Source of the DNA: Bacillus sp. ISL-41 | GTDB taxonomy: Bacteria; Bacillota; Bacilli; Bacillales; Cytobacillaceae | Length of the DNA: 64,000 bases | NCBI RefSeq assembly: GCF_018613235.1 | Contig: NZ_JAGGQP010000021.1 | Coordinates: 1 to 64,000 of the forward strand | Reading direction: 5' to 3' | In this document: piece after piece, positions 57,093 through 64,000 of the stretch | Numbering within the stretch: position 1 is the stretch's first letter | Layout: the number at the start of each line of letters is the position of its first letter | The notes under the pieces: model-generated | Seen by the model: only the letters and a program-made list of their open reading frames with translations | What the model was told of the DNA's origin: nothing | Databases searched by the model: none | Program-made: the position numbers and the translations under genes

Positions 57093-57542
57093 TTATTTAC
57101 CGATCTCAAGGGCTTTCATCATCATACCCTTGGAAGCGTTAAAAACTGTGACATTGGCTTCATAAGAACGAGTCGCGCTTATTAAATCCACCATTTCCCT
57201 TAAAGGATCTACATTCGGATAAGCAACATACCCTTCTTGATCAGCATCAGGGTGTTCAGGATCATATACCATCTTAAGCGGATTTTCTCTGTCCTCGACA
57301 ATTCTTGATACTTTAACCCCATTTCCTGCCCCCGCTCCTTCTGTTTTCCCCATTGCCCTATTTAGGAATGAAGAAAAGTTTCCCTCCTTAGGTTCAAGGA
57401 CAACCATTTTCCTGCGGTATGGCTCTCCATTTACTCCTCTTGTCGAATCGACGTTCGCCATGTTCGAAGAAATGACATCCATCCTGAGGCGCTGGGCAGT
57501 CAACGCAGAAGCTGTTGTGTTCATGCTATGAAACATGCTCAT
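57093..57542 (-). CDS. flgC: Flagellar proximal rod protein FlgC
   Basis: FlgC is a rod subunit of the basal body. The 149-residue product has the rod-type N-terminus (ALTAQRLRMDVISSNMANVDST) and the C-terminal segment MVDLISATRSYEANVTVFN that forms the inner helix pair. GGAGG lies upstream. It follows flgB by 2 bases. Confidence 0.97.
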   Translation of the reverse strand: MSMFHSMNTTASALTAQRLRMDVISSNMANVDSTRGVNGEPYRRKMVVLEPKEGNFSSFLNRAMGKTEGAGAGNGVKVSRIVEDRENPLKMVYDPEHPDADQEGYVAYPNVDPLREMVDLISATRSYEANVTVFNASKGMMMKALEIGK

Positions 57543-57544
57543 TC

Positions 57545-57940
57545 TTACTTACCTCCCCTAATGACTGTTTGGAGAGAGTTGAATTTCCCATTAATCCTCT
57601 CAGTCAGCGCATTATAGTAAATTTGGTTCGTAGCCAGGTCGGCCATTTCTTTATCCAAATCAACGCTGTTCCCATTTTCGTTATAATTCACATACGGATT
57701 ATTAACGACTCCAGGCAAAGTGTTCGCCCTGCTGCTGAATTCATAATGCCGGGCGTCAGATCTATTTGCTTGAAAGGATTGTCCCATCACATCCTGGAAC
57801 ACAGCCTTAAAGGAGACATCCCTCGCTTTATAGTTCGGTGTATCAACATTCGCGATATTCTGCGAAATGACTTTCTGCTTTGCAGAAGAATAGTTCAACG
57901 CATGCTCGAGGGTTGATACTGTATTGGAAAACAACTTCAA
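57545..57940 (-). CDS. flgB: Flagellar proximal rod protein FlgB
   Basis: FlgB is the first gene of the fla/che operon and a rod subunit. The product shows the rod signature KQKVISQNIANVDTPNYKARD near residues 22-42. I place the start at a TTG (57940), giving 131 residues; GAGGTG is six bases upstream and known members begin at this KLFSNTV-like segment. The GTG three codons earlier is part of that ribosome site. A sigma-A-like promoter lies about 70 bases upstream. Confidence 0.95.
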   Translation of the reverse strand: MKLFSNTVSTLEHALNYSSAKQKVISQNIANVDTPNYKARDVSFKAVFQDVMGQSFQANRSDARHYEFSSRANTLPGVVNNPYVNYNENGNSVDLDKEMADLATNQIYYNALTERINGKFNSLQTVIRGGK

Positions 57941-57949
57941 TTTTTGCAC

Positions 57950-58389
57950 CTCGCAATTGCCACACTGGATTATTTTGCTGTATTTTGTAATTCTTTGCTG
58001 AATTTCGTCATTATATTCCTAATTGTAAAGAATCTGAAATAATCTGTCTATGCACTTTCGGTTAATTTTTATCATGCATTATGCTCATTTTTCAAAATGG
58101 TCTAAAAGACCTATAAGTTTACTGATTTTTATATTTTTATTAATTAACCCCAGTTTTTTTGTAAAGTATTAAAAAAAAGATAGGAATAACGAACGAAAAT
58201 TTGCTTGGTTTCTAAATTACTTTAAGGTTAAAATACCTATATTACTTTATCTTTTTTCCATTATTTTCTTTATTAAAATCATTTGTTTTCCTGTGATAAA
58301 AGGCGGAGTGTAAAAGAATCGAAATAAATTTGTAACATTATGCTGTTAACTCCTTTCGTTTTTGGTCGTATATTATGTATACATTAATG
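57950..58389. other. AT-rich spacer between codY and flgB
   Basis: This 440-base stretch holds the promoter region of the fla/che operon. It is strikingly AT-rich with many A- and T-tracts and no supported gene. Besides the promoter at 58010-58038 I see no clear sigma-D promoter (TAAA with GCCGATAT) and no full CodY box. Confidence 0.65.
58010..58038 (-). promoter_or_regulatory. Sigma-A-like promoter of the fla/che operon
   Basis: On the minus strand a perfect -10 element TATAAT (58010-58015) and a partial -35 element TTCAGA (58033-58038) are separated by 17 bases. The start of flgB follows about 70 bases downstream. It is the best promoter candidate in the spacer and would serve the roughly 30-kb motility operon. 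Confidence 0.6.
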
Positions 58390-58428
58390 AATAAAAAAAT
58401 CCGCTGAACTTCAGCGGATTTTTTTATT
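58390..58428 (-). terminator. Bidirectional terminator after codY
   Basis: AAAAAAATCCGCTGAA and TTCAGCGGATTTTTTT form an almost perfect palindrome with A- and T-runs on both sides. It starts 7 bases after the codY stop codon. It isolates codY from the fla/che operon. Confidence 0.92.
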
Positions 58429-58434
58429 CTTTAT

Positions 58435-59214
58435 TTAGTTGCTTTTAAGCTTTTCAAGTTCAAACAGGAACTTGTCATTTAATACCTTGATATAAGTTCC
58501 TTTCATACCAAGGGAACGGGACTCGATAACGCCTGCGCTTTCCAGCTTGCGCAATGCGTTGACGATTACAGAACGAGTGATGCCGACTCTATCAGCGATT
58601 TTTGAAGCTACAAGCAAGCCTTCTTTTCCGTTAAGTTCCTCGAAGATGTGCTCAATCGCTTCAAGTTCACTATAGGATAAAGAACTGATTGCCATTTGTA
58701 CTACAGCTTTGCTGCGAGCTTCATCTTCAATCTCTTCAGCCTTTTCACGAAGGATTTCCATCCCTACAACGGTTGCGCCATATTCAGCAAGAATAAGGTC
58801 ATCATCGTGGAATTGTTCTTCAAGACGAGCAAGGATTAGTGTTCCAAGGCGCTCACCGCCGCCGATGATCGGCACGATTGTTGTTAATCCGTTTTTGAAA
58901 AGTTCTTTGTTTTCAACAGGAAATGCTGTGTACTCACTGTCCACATCCAGGTTAGGTGATGTCTCCTGGATATTGAAAAGATTCTTTGTGTACTCCTCAG
59001 GGAATTGGCGGTCTTCAAGCATTTTTACCATGCGCTCGTTTTCAATTTGCTGATTGATTCCGACGCCTAATAGCTTCCCTCTGCGGCTGACAACAAAGAT
59101 GTTCGCTTCGATGACTTCGCTTAGCGTCTCTGACATTTCTTTAAAGTTTACCGGTTTGCCGGCAGCTTTTTGGAGCAGGGCATTAATTTTTCTAGTTTTT
59201 GATAGTAAGTCCAT
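58435..59214 (-). CDS. codY: GTP- and branched-chain-amino-acid-sensing repressor CodY
   Basis: CodY represses stationary-phase, amino acid, competence and motility genes when GTP and branched-chain amino acids are plentiful. The 259-residue product has an N-terminal GAF domain that binds isoleucine or valine (about 1-155) and a C-terminal winged helix with [21 protein letters not shown] as recognition part. It is the last gene of the xerC-hslV-hslU-codY operon, as in B. subtilis, where these are named codV, codW, codX and codY. Confidence 0.98.
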   Translation of the reverse strand: MDLLSKTRKINALLQKAAGKPVNFKEMSETLSEVIEANIFVVSRRGKLLGVGINQQIENERMVKMLEDRQFPEEYTKNLFNIQETSPNLDVDSEYTAFPVENKELFKNGLTTIVPIIGGGERLGTLILARLEEQFHDDDLILAEYGATVVGMEILREKAEEIEDEARSKAVVQMAISSLSYSELEAIEHIFEELNGKEGLLVASKIADRVGITRSVIVNALRKLESAGVIESRSLGMKGTYIKVLNDKFLFELEKLKSN

Positions 59215-59342
59215 TGATTCTTCCTCCTATTTGCTTCAAACAAAATTACATTTATTTTAATTTTGGCTAGTTTCAATACTTCAGCACAATAGGCAGCCTT
59301 TATTTGTCTACCCTATTGAGTATGCATTAAAACGATAAACCA

Positions 59343-60749
59343 TTATAATATGAACTGGCTTAAATCTTTGTTTCTTGCGATAGCGCCTAGTTTTTCTTCT
59401 ACATATTGCGGAGTGATCGCTACCTTCTCCAGATTGATGTCTGGAGCTTCAAAGCTGAGGTCTTCCAGCAGCTTCTCAAGAATCGTCTGCAGCCTTCTGG
59501 CTCCAATATTATCCGTATTCTGGTTCACATCATAAGCGACTTCTGCTATCTTACGAATAGCATCGTCAGAAAATTCAATTTGTATACCTTCAGTTTCCAA
59601 TAAAGCTTCGTATTGCTTTGTAAGCGCGTTATCAGGCTCAACAAGAATCCTGTAAAAGTCTTCAACTGTCAGCTTGGTAAGCTCTACCCTGATTGGGAAT
59701 CGCCCTTGCAATTCAGGAATCAAATCTGAAGGCTTTGCCATATGGAAAGCACCAGCAGCGACGAATAAGATATGGTCTGTTTTTACAGGACCGTATTTCG
59801 TGTTAACAGTCGACCCTTCCACAACAGGCAGTATGTCCCTCTGAACACCCTCGCGCGAAACATCAGCACTGGATCCACCTGAATTCTTGCTGGCAATCTT
59901 ATCAATCTCATCAATGAATATAATACCTGCCTGCTCAGCACGATATGTAGCTTCCTGAGTTACCTCATCCATATCAATAAGCTTTTGAGCCTCTTCATTA
60001 ATTAATACCTTCCTCGCTTCACGAACAGGAAGCTTTCGTTTCTTGCGCTTCTTCGGCACTAAGCCACTTAAAGCATCCTGCATGTTCATTCCCATCTGTT
60101 CCATTCCAGAGCCCTGGAGCATATCAAACATGGAAGGTGCTTGTTCCTCGACTTCGACCGTTACCAACTCATCCTCAAGCTCACCTTGATCGAGCTTTTG
60201 CTTGATGACTTTACGTTTTTCAAACAACCCTAAGTCTTCTGATTGATTAGACTCTTGTTCAGGCTGCTGCTGGCTGCCGCCGAACAACATTTCCAGTGGA
60301 TTTTTGTAATTGACGGATTTTTTCGCTGAAGGGACCAGCAGTTCAACAAGACGACGATTTGCGTTTTCCTCTGCTGGTTCCTTTACTCGCTCCATTTTTT
60401 CCTCTTTGACAAGCCTGATAGATGTTTCAACAAGGTCTCTCACCATTGATTCCACATCACGGCCAACATAGCCGACTTCAGTGAACTTTGTCGCTTCGAC
60501 CTTGACGAAAGGAGCACCTACCAGCTTAGCCATTCTTCTGGCAATCTCAGTTTTACCTACACCAGTTGGACCAATCATCAGGATATTTTTCGGGATGATT
60601 TCATCACGGATATTTTCAGCGAGCAAGCCGCGGCGGTATCTGTTTCTGAGAGCAACTGCAACAGCTTTTTTTGCATCCTTTTGGCCGATAATATACTGAT
60701 CCAGCTTTTCCACGATCTGCCTTGGAGTTAAACTTGTCGTTTGTTTCAC
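59343..60749 (-). CDS. hslU: HslU (ClpY) ATPase subunit of the HslUV protease
   Basis: HslU is the AAA+ unfoldase that feeds substrates to HslV. The 468-residue product has the P-loop GPTGVGKT at about 60-67, a helical I domain (about 110-240), Walker B in [11 protein letters not shown] and the C-terminal tail that activates HslV. The start is a GTG at 60749 with AAAGGAG eight bases upstream. The longer open frame would extend 25 codons back to and over hslV. Confidence 0.97.
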   Translation of the reverse strand: MKQTTSLTPRQIVEKLDQYIIGQKDAKKAVAVALRNRYRRGLLAENIRDEIIPKNILMIGPTGVGKTEIARRMAKLVGAPFVKVEATKFTEVGYVGRDVESMVRDLVETSIRLVKEEKMERVKEPAEENANRRLVELLVPSAKKSVNYKNPLEMLFGGSQQQPEQESNQSEDLGLFEKRKVIKQKLDQGELEDELVTVEVEEQAPSMFDMLQGSGMEQMGMNMQDALSGLVPKKRKKRKLPVREARKVLINEEAQKLIDMDEVTQEATYRAEQAGIIFIDEIDKIASKNSGGSSADVSREGVQRDILPVVEGSTVNTKYGPVKTDHILFVAAGAFHMAKPSDLIPELQGRFPIRVELTKLTVEDFYRILVEPDNALTKQYEALLETEGIQIEFSDDAIRKIAEVAYDVNQNTDNIGARRLQTILEKLLEDLSFEAPDINLEKVAITPQYVEEKLGAIARNKDLSQFIL

Positions 60750-60768
60750 ACTCAACACTCCTTTTCCG

Positions 60769-61311
60769 TTACAGTTCTTCCACGATAATATTGTGGTTTG
60801 TGTAAACACAAATGTCAGCAGCAATTTCCAATGAAGACTTCGCGATTTCTTTCGCTGTTAAATGTTCCCCAGCATATTGCTTTAATGCACGGCCTGCAGA
60901 CAAAGCATAATTTCCTCCAGAACCAATTGCAAGAATGCCATCATCAGGCTCAATGACTTCACCTGTTCCGGAAATAAGAAGCATATCAGTCTCATTCAAT
61001 ACAATCAACATTGCCTCAAGCTTCCTGAGGACTTTATCACTTCTCCATTGCTTAGCTAGTTCGACTGCAGCTCTTTGGAGATTTCCGTTGTATTCTTCGA
61101 GCTTGCCTTCAAACATTTCAAAGAGGGTGAATGCATCTGCAACTGAACCGGCAAATCCTGCAATTACTTTACCATTAAACAACTTTCGAACCTTCTTAGC
61201 TGTGTGTTTCATCACTACAGCATTCCCAAAGGTCACCTGGCCATCGCCTGACATTGCGCATTGGCCCTTATGTTGAACAGCAAATATCGTTGTGGCATGG
61301 AACTCTGACAT
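60769..61311 (-). CDS. hslV: HslV (ClpQ/CodW) peptidase subunit
   Basis: HslV is a proteasome-like N-terminal nucleophile peptidase. The 180-residue product begins [16 protein letters not shown], like B. subtilis CodW, rather than the MTT start of most bacteria. For CodW an N-terminal serine, exposed after removal of methionine, has been reported as nucleophile; the serine is present here. The TT pair used elsewhere is at residues 7-8. [20 protein letters not shown] follows the usual family pattern. It sits between xerC and hslU. Confidence 0.96.
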   Translation of the reverse strand: MSEFHATTIFAVQHKGQCAMSGDGQVTFGNAVVMKHTAKKVRKLFNGKVIAGFAGSVADAFTLFEMFEGKLEEYNGNLQRAAVELAKQWRSDKVLRKLEAMLIVLNETDMLLISGTGEVIEPDDGILAIGSGGNYALSAGRALKQYAGEHLTAKEIAKSSLEIAADICVYTNHNIIVEEL

Positions 61312-61331
61312 TCCTTCGTCCTCCTTTTGGC

Positions 61332-62234
61332 TTAGGCCCTCGGATGATGTGACATATAAATATTGCGCAAGTGCTCTTTCGTTACATGGGTATATACTTG
61401 AGTTGAAGACAGGAATGCATGGCCCATCAGCTCCTGTACTGTCCTCATGTCTGCTCCATTGCTCATCATATGTGTAGCGAAAGAATGGCGCAGTTTATGG
61501 GGATGGATTTTCCCTGTCAGGGCAGACTTTTCAATCAGTTTATTCAAGATTTCCCTGATTCCTCTGTCCGTAAGAGGGCCTCCACGGAAATTCACAAATA
61601 AATGGCCATGATCTTCTTTCGTTTTCAGAAGCTCTGCTCTTCCATTTTTTATGTAGTCTTCAATCGCATCCTGCGCAAAACTTCCGAAAGGCACATATCT
61701 ATCCTTTTTCCTTTTTCCATGAATTAAAACTGTAGATAGAGATAAATCTATATCCTTCAGATTAATTTTACAGCACTCACCTACACGGATTCCTGTAGCG
61801 TAAAGCAATTCCAATAGGGCTTTGTTCCTTTTTCCGATCGCGGTCTCGGTTTCACAAGCTTTAAATAGCTGGGAAAGCTCCTCTTCATAAAAAAAGTCTG
61901 GCAGCCGCTTTTCCAGTTTCGGGATGGATACGAGGGAAAATGGGTTATCCCCGACCATTTTTTCACGAAGCAAGAACTTATAAAAGCTGCGCATACACGA
62001 AATCTTTCGGGCGACTGACTTCCTGGAAAGCTGCTGGTCAAATAATTTTGTCAGGTAAATCCTTGTATCAGCATACTCAACTTCATCCAGACTGGTCAGG
62101 CCTTGTTCAGACATGAACAAAAAAAATCCCCTAATATCATGTTGATAATGTTCAATTGTATATTGTGAGTAATTTTTTTCAATTTGTAAATATTCAATAA
62201 ATAAGTTTAAAGAATTGTTCACATTTGCTTCCAT
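61332..62234 (-). CDS. xerC: Tyrosine recombinase XerC (CodV)
   Basis: XerC acts with XerD at dif to resolve chromosome dimers. The 300-residue product has an N-terminal SAM-like core-binding domain (about 5-95) and a catalytic domain with R150, K174, H246, R249, H272 and the nucleophile Y281. GAGGTG precedes the ATG. It opens the operon with hslV, hslU and codY; in B. subtilis it is called codV. Confidence 0.96.
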   Translation of the reverse strand: MEANVNNSLNLFIEYLQIEKNYSQYTIEHYQHDIRGFFLFMSEQGLTSLDEVEYADTRIYLTKLFDQQLSRKSVARKISCMRSFYKFLLREKMVGDNPFSLVSIPKLEKRLPDFFYEEELSQLFKACETETAIGKRNKALLELLYATGIRVGECCKINLKDIDLSLSTVLIHGKRKKDRYVPFGSFAQDAIEDYIKNGRAELLKTKEDHGHLFVNFRGGPLTDRGIREILNKLIEKSALTGKIHPHKLRHSFATHMMSNGADMRTVQELMGHAFLSSTQVYTHVTKEHLRNIYMSHHPRA

Positions 62235-62294
62235 CTTGTCACCTCACAAGGGCTACTAAATAGTATCATATTTATATAGCCCTCGCAATATAAA

Positions 62295-63602
62295 TTACAA
62301 ATTTTTCACAAATTTCTGAATTGTTTCCAATGCTCTGGAAGCATGCTTCTCATTGCGTTCCTGCTTAGCCTTGATTTTTTCGGGAAGGTCAGGGAAAAGC
62401 CCGAAGTTTGCATTCATAGGCTGGAAGTTTTTCGCGTTAGTAGTTGTGATATACCTGGCCATGCTGCCCATTGCTGTTTCATGAGGGAATTCCACCGGCT
62501 CATCGCCTTTTACAAGACGGGCCGCATTAATTCCAGCAATCAGTCCGCTAGCCGCTGATTCAACATAACCCTCAACACCAGTCATTTGTCCGGCAAAGAA
62601 TAAATCTTCTCTATTCCTGAATTGATATGTTGCTTTTAAAACCTTAGGTGAGTTGATAAAGGTATTGCGATGCATAACACCGTAACGGACGATTTCAGCG
62701 TTTTCCAGTCCTGGAATCAATTGAATGACTTCCTTTTGCGGTCCCCATTTCAAATGAGTCTGGAAGCCTACAATATTATAAAGTGTTCCAGCTGCATCAT
62801 CCTGGCGAAGCTGTACTACTGCATAAGGTCGTTTTCCAGTTCTAGGATCCTCGAGCCCAACCGGCTTCATCGGTCCGAAAAGCATTGTCTTTCTTCCTCT
62901 TTGACCCATGACCTCTATTGGCATACAACCCTCAAAAAAGATTTCCTTTTCAAATTCCTTAAGAGGAACTGTTTCAGCAGAAATCAACGCTTCATAAAAA
63001 CGGTCAAATTCCTCCTCTGTCATCGGACAGTTAAGATAAGCTGCTTCGCCTTTGTCATATCGGGATTTCAGATAGACCTTATCCATATCGATGCTGTCTT
63101 TCTCGATAATTGGGGCTGCCGCATCATAAAAATATAAATATTCTTCCCCTGTCAGCTCCTTTAGTTGCTGGGAAAGCGCCTGGCTTGTCAGTGGCCCCGT
63201 CGCAATGATGGTTGGACCTTGTGGAATTTCAGTGATTTCTTCATTAAATACAATAACATTGGGATGTTCCTTCACACGGCTGGTTACATGCGCAGCGAAC
63301 TCGTGCCGGTCTACTGCCAAAGCTCCGCCTGCCGGAACAGCACATGCGTCCGCTGCCGAGATGATGACAGAATTCAGGTTCCTCATTTCTTCCTTTAAAA
63401 CACCAACTGCGTTAGTTAAAGTGTTGGCTCTCAAAGAGTTGCTGCAAACCAGCTCAGCAAATTTATCAGTATGGTGTGCCGGGGTCTGTTTAACCGGTCT
63501 CATCTCGTATAAGTTCACCTTGATGCCTCTTTCAGCAAGCTGCCATGCAGCTTCACTTCCGGCCAAACCGGCACCAACGACATTTACAGTAGCTTCAGTC
63601 AT
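62295..63602 (-). CDS. trmFO: Folate-dependent tRNA methyltransferase TrmFO
   Basis: TrmFO (Gid) makes 5-methyluridine at position 54 of tRNA with methylenetetrahydrofolate and FAD. The 435-residue product has the FAD-binding [11 protein letters not shown] motif at about residues 10-20, and the [20 protein letters not shown] and [17 protein letters not shown] segments of the family. It stands between topA and xerC in B. subtilis; here a dispersed repeat and a promoter region lie upstream. Confidence 0.97.
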   Translation of the reverse strand: MTEATVNVVGAGLAGSEAAWQLAERGIKVNLYEMRPVKQTPAHHTDKFAELVCSNSLRANTLTNAVGVLKEEMRNLNSVIISAADACAVPAGGALAVDRHEFAAHVTSRVKEHPNVIVFNEEITEIPQGPTIIATGPLTSQALSQQLKELTGEEYLYFYDAAAPIIEKDSIDMDKVYLKSRYDKGEAAYLNCPMTEEEFDRFYEALISAETVPLKEFEKEIFFEGCMPIEVMGQRGRKTMLFGPMKPVGLEDPRTGKRPYAVVQLRQDDAAGTLYNIVGFQTHLKWGPQKEVIQLIPGLENAEIVRYGVMHRNTFINSPKVLKATYQFRNREDLFFAGQMTGVEGYVESAASGLIAGINAARLVKGDEPVEFPHETAMGSMARYITTTNAKNFQPMNANFGLFPDLPEKIKAKQERNEKHASRALETIQKFVKNL

Positions 63603-63838
63603 TTCTATTTCCTCCAGTAGCTATAAGAAATTTTGTTTGTTGAAAGTCCAATTGCCTTGTCTGATACATATCTCAAAAGGCAAAGTAAAAGCATCAGCCT
63701 TTTCAAAATAATTATTATAACACTTGCCTTGACATAAAGCTTCTATTATATACTCAACCTTACTTACTTTACCCTGATACTTGTATCATTTTGCACTTAC
63801 ATTTACGAAAAGAAAAGAAAAAAGTTTCAAAAAAGAAA
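63603..63838 (-). other. Leader and promoter region of trmFO
   Basis: This AT-rich region holds two TATAAT-like hexamers on the minus strand, at 63714-63719 and near 63744-63749. No gene is supported in it. It separates trmFO from the repeat at the window edge. Confidence 0.5.
63714..63722 (-). promoter_or_regulatory. Extended -10 promoter of trmFO
   Basis: On the minus strand TGTTATAAT gives a perfect -10 element with the TGn extension. The -35 hexamer at 17 bases is poor. The distance to the trmFO start is about 110 bases. Confidence 0.5.
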
Positions 63839-64000
63839 AGCGCAAGTGCCTTGGTCAGCCCCGACAAGCGCTGGAAGGCCGACCACTGAAGTCGTTCTTT
63901 GACTTCATTGGGCGGACTGAAGCGACTCGAGCTGCTCAAAGCTAACGCTTTTCGCAAGATACTCGAGGAAGCACTTACAATGATGAAAACTGGCTAGGCG
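63839..64000 (+). repeat. Dispersed intergenic repeat, family A, copy 2 (cut by window end)
   Basis: This block reads, on the plus strand, like the minus strand of the repeat at 4897-5188. It shares CCTTGGTCAGCC with GACAAGCGCTG, the block around GAAGTC-GTTCTTT-GACTTC-ATTGGGCGG, and the final GGCTAGGCG. The middle differs from copy 1, so the family varies in its interior. The last base of the window still lies in the repeat. Confidence 0.78.

Noticed and set aside
58040-58075. Possible sigma-D promoter upstream of flgB
   Set aside because: A CCGAAA-like sequence is present, but there is no TAAA at the right distance.
58180-58205. Possible CodY box upstream of flgB
   Set aside because: Only about 8 of 15 positions match the consensus in either orientation, which is too weak in such AT-rich DNA.
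63769-63957. A 62-codon minus-strand frame across the repeat at the right edge
   Set aside because: It lies partly in the repeat and partly in the trmFO leader, with low-complexity F- and K-rich content.

Overview
The window is a contiguous piece of the core chromosome of a Bacillaceae species (Bacillus sensu lato, probably not B. subtilis itself). All genes lie on the minus strand, so the biological order runs from right to left. The gene order matches the B. subtilis segment from trmFO to mlpA almost gene for gene. The protein set (PolC-type polymerase, CodY, CheC/CheD, FliY, SwrB, SwrD, RnpM, the YlxP/YlxQ/YlxR set) is typical of flagellated, spore-forming Firmicutes. Two families of long intergenic repeats that I remember from Cytobacillus/Mesobacillus-like genomes are present, but I cannot assign a genus.

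Layout from right to left. (1) 64000-58390: a dispersed repeat cut by the window edge, then trmFO, xerC (codV), hslV (clpQ/codW), hslU (clpY) and codY, ending in a strong terminator. (2) 58038-28449: the fla/che operon. It runs flgB flgC fliE fliF fliG fliH fliI fliJ, a MotE-like gene (ylxF), fliK flgD, a TIGR02530-type gene, flgE swrD fliL fliM fliY cheY fliO fliP fliQ fliR flhB flhA flhF flhG cheB cheA cheW cheC cheD sigD, a DUF342/FapA-type gene, a 104-codon gene of unknown function, and swrB. It encodes the basal body, hook, export gate, switch, chemotaxis signalling core and the motility sigma factor; one sigma-A-like promoter was found in front of flgB. (3) 28447-25096: rpsB and tsf, each followed by a terminator, then pyrH and frr. 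(4) 24566-18440: uppS cdsA dxr rasP proS (undecaprenyl phosphate, phospholipid and isoprenoid precursors, a site-2 protease, and a tRNA synthetase), preceded by a MITE-like element. (5) 17944-13361: polC, preceded by three tandem hairpin repeats. (6) 13290-7851: rimP nusA rnpM ylxQ infB ylxP rbfA, the transcription/translation-factor operon, closed by a terminator. (7) 7797-5404: truB ribF rpsO. (8) 4806-115: pnp, ylxY and mlpA, with a second copy of the dispersed repeat in front of pnp.

Many gene starts were moved inward from the longest reading frame on the basis of a Shine-Dalgarno match and similarity to the known family N-terminus. Several motility genes appear to use TTG or GTG.

I found no new defence, biosynthetic or mobile gene system; this is conserved housekeeping DNA. 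The parts that ordinary annotation does not explain are the repeat families, several hairpins between co-transcribed genes (notably one just in front of swrD, whose start lacks a visible ribosome binding site), the small hydrophilic gene after the DUF342 gene, and the substituted catalytic motif of YlxY.
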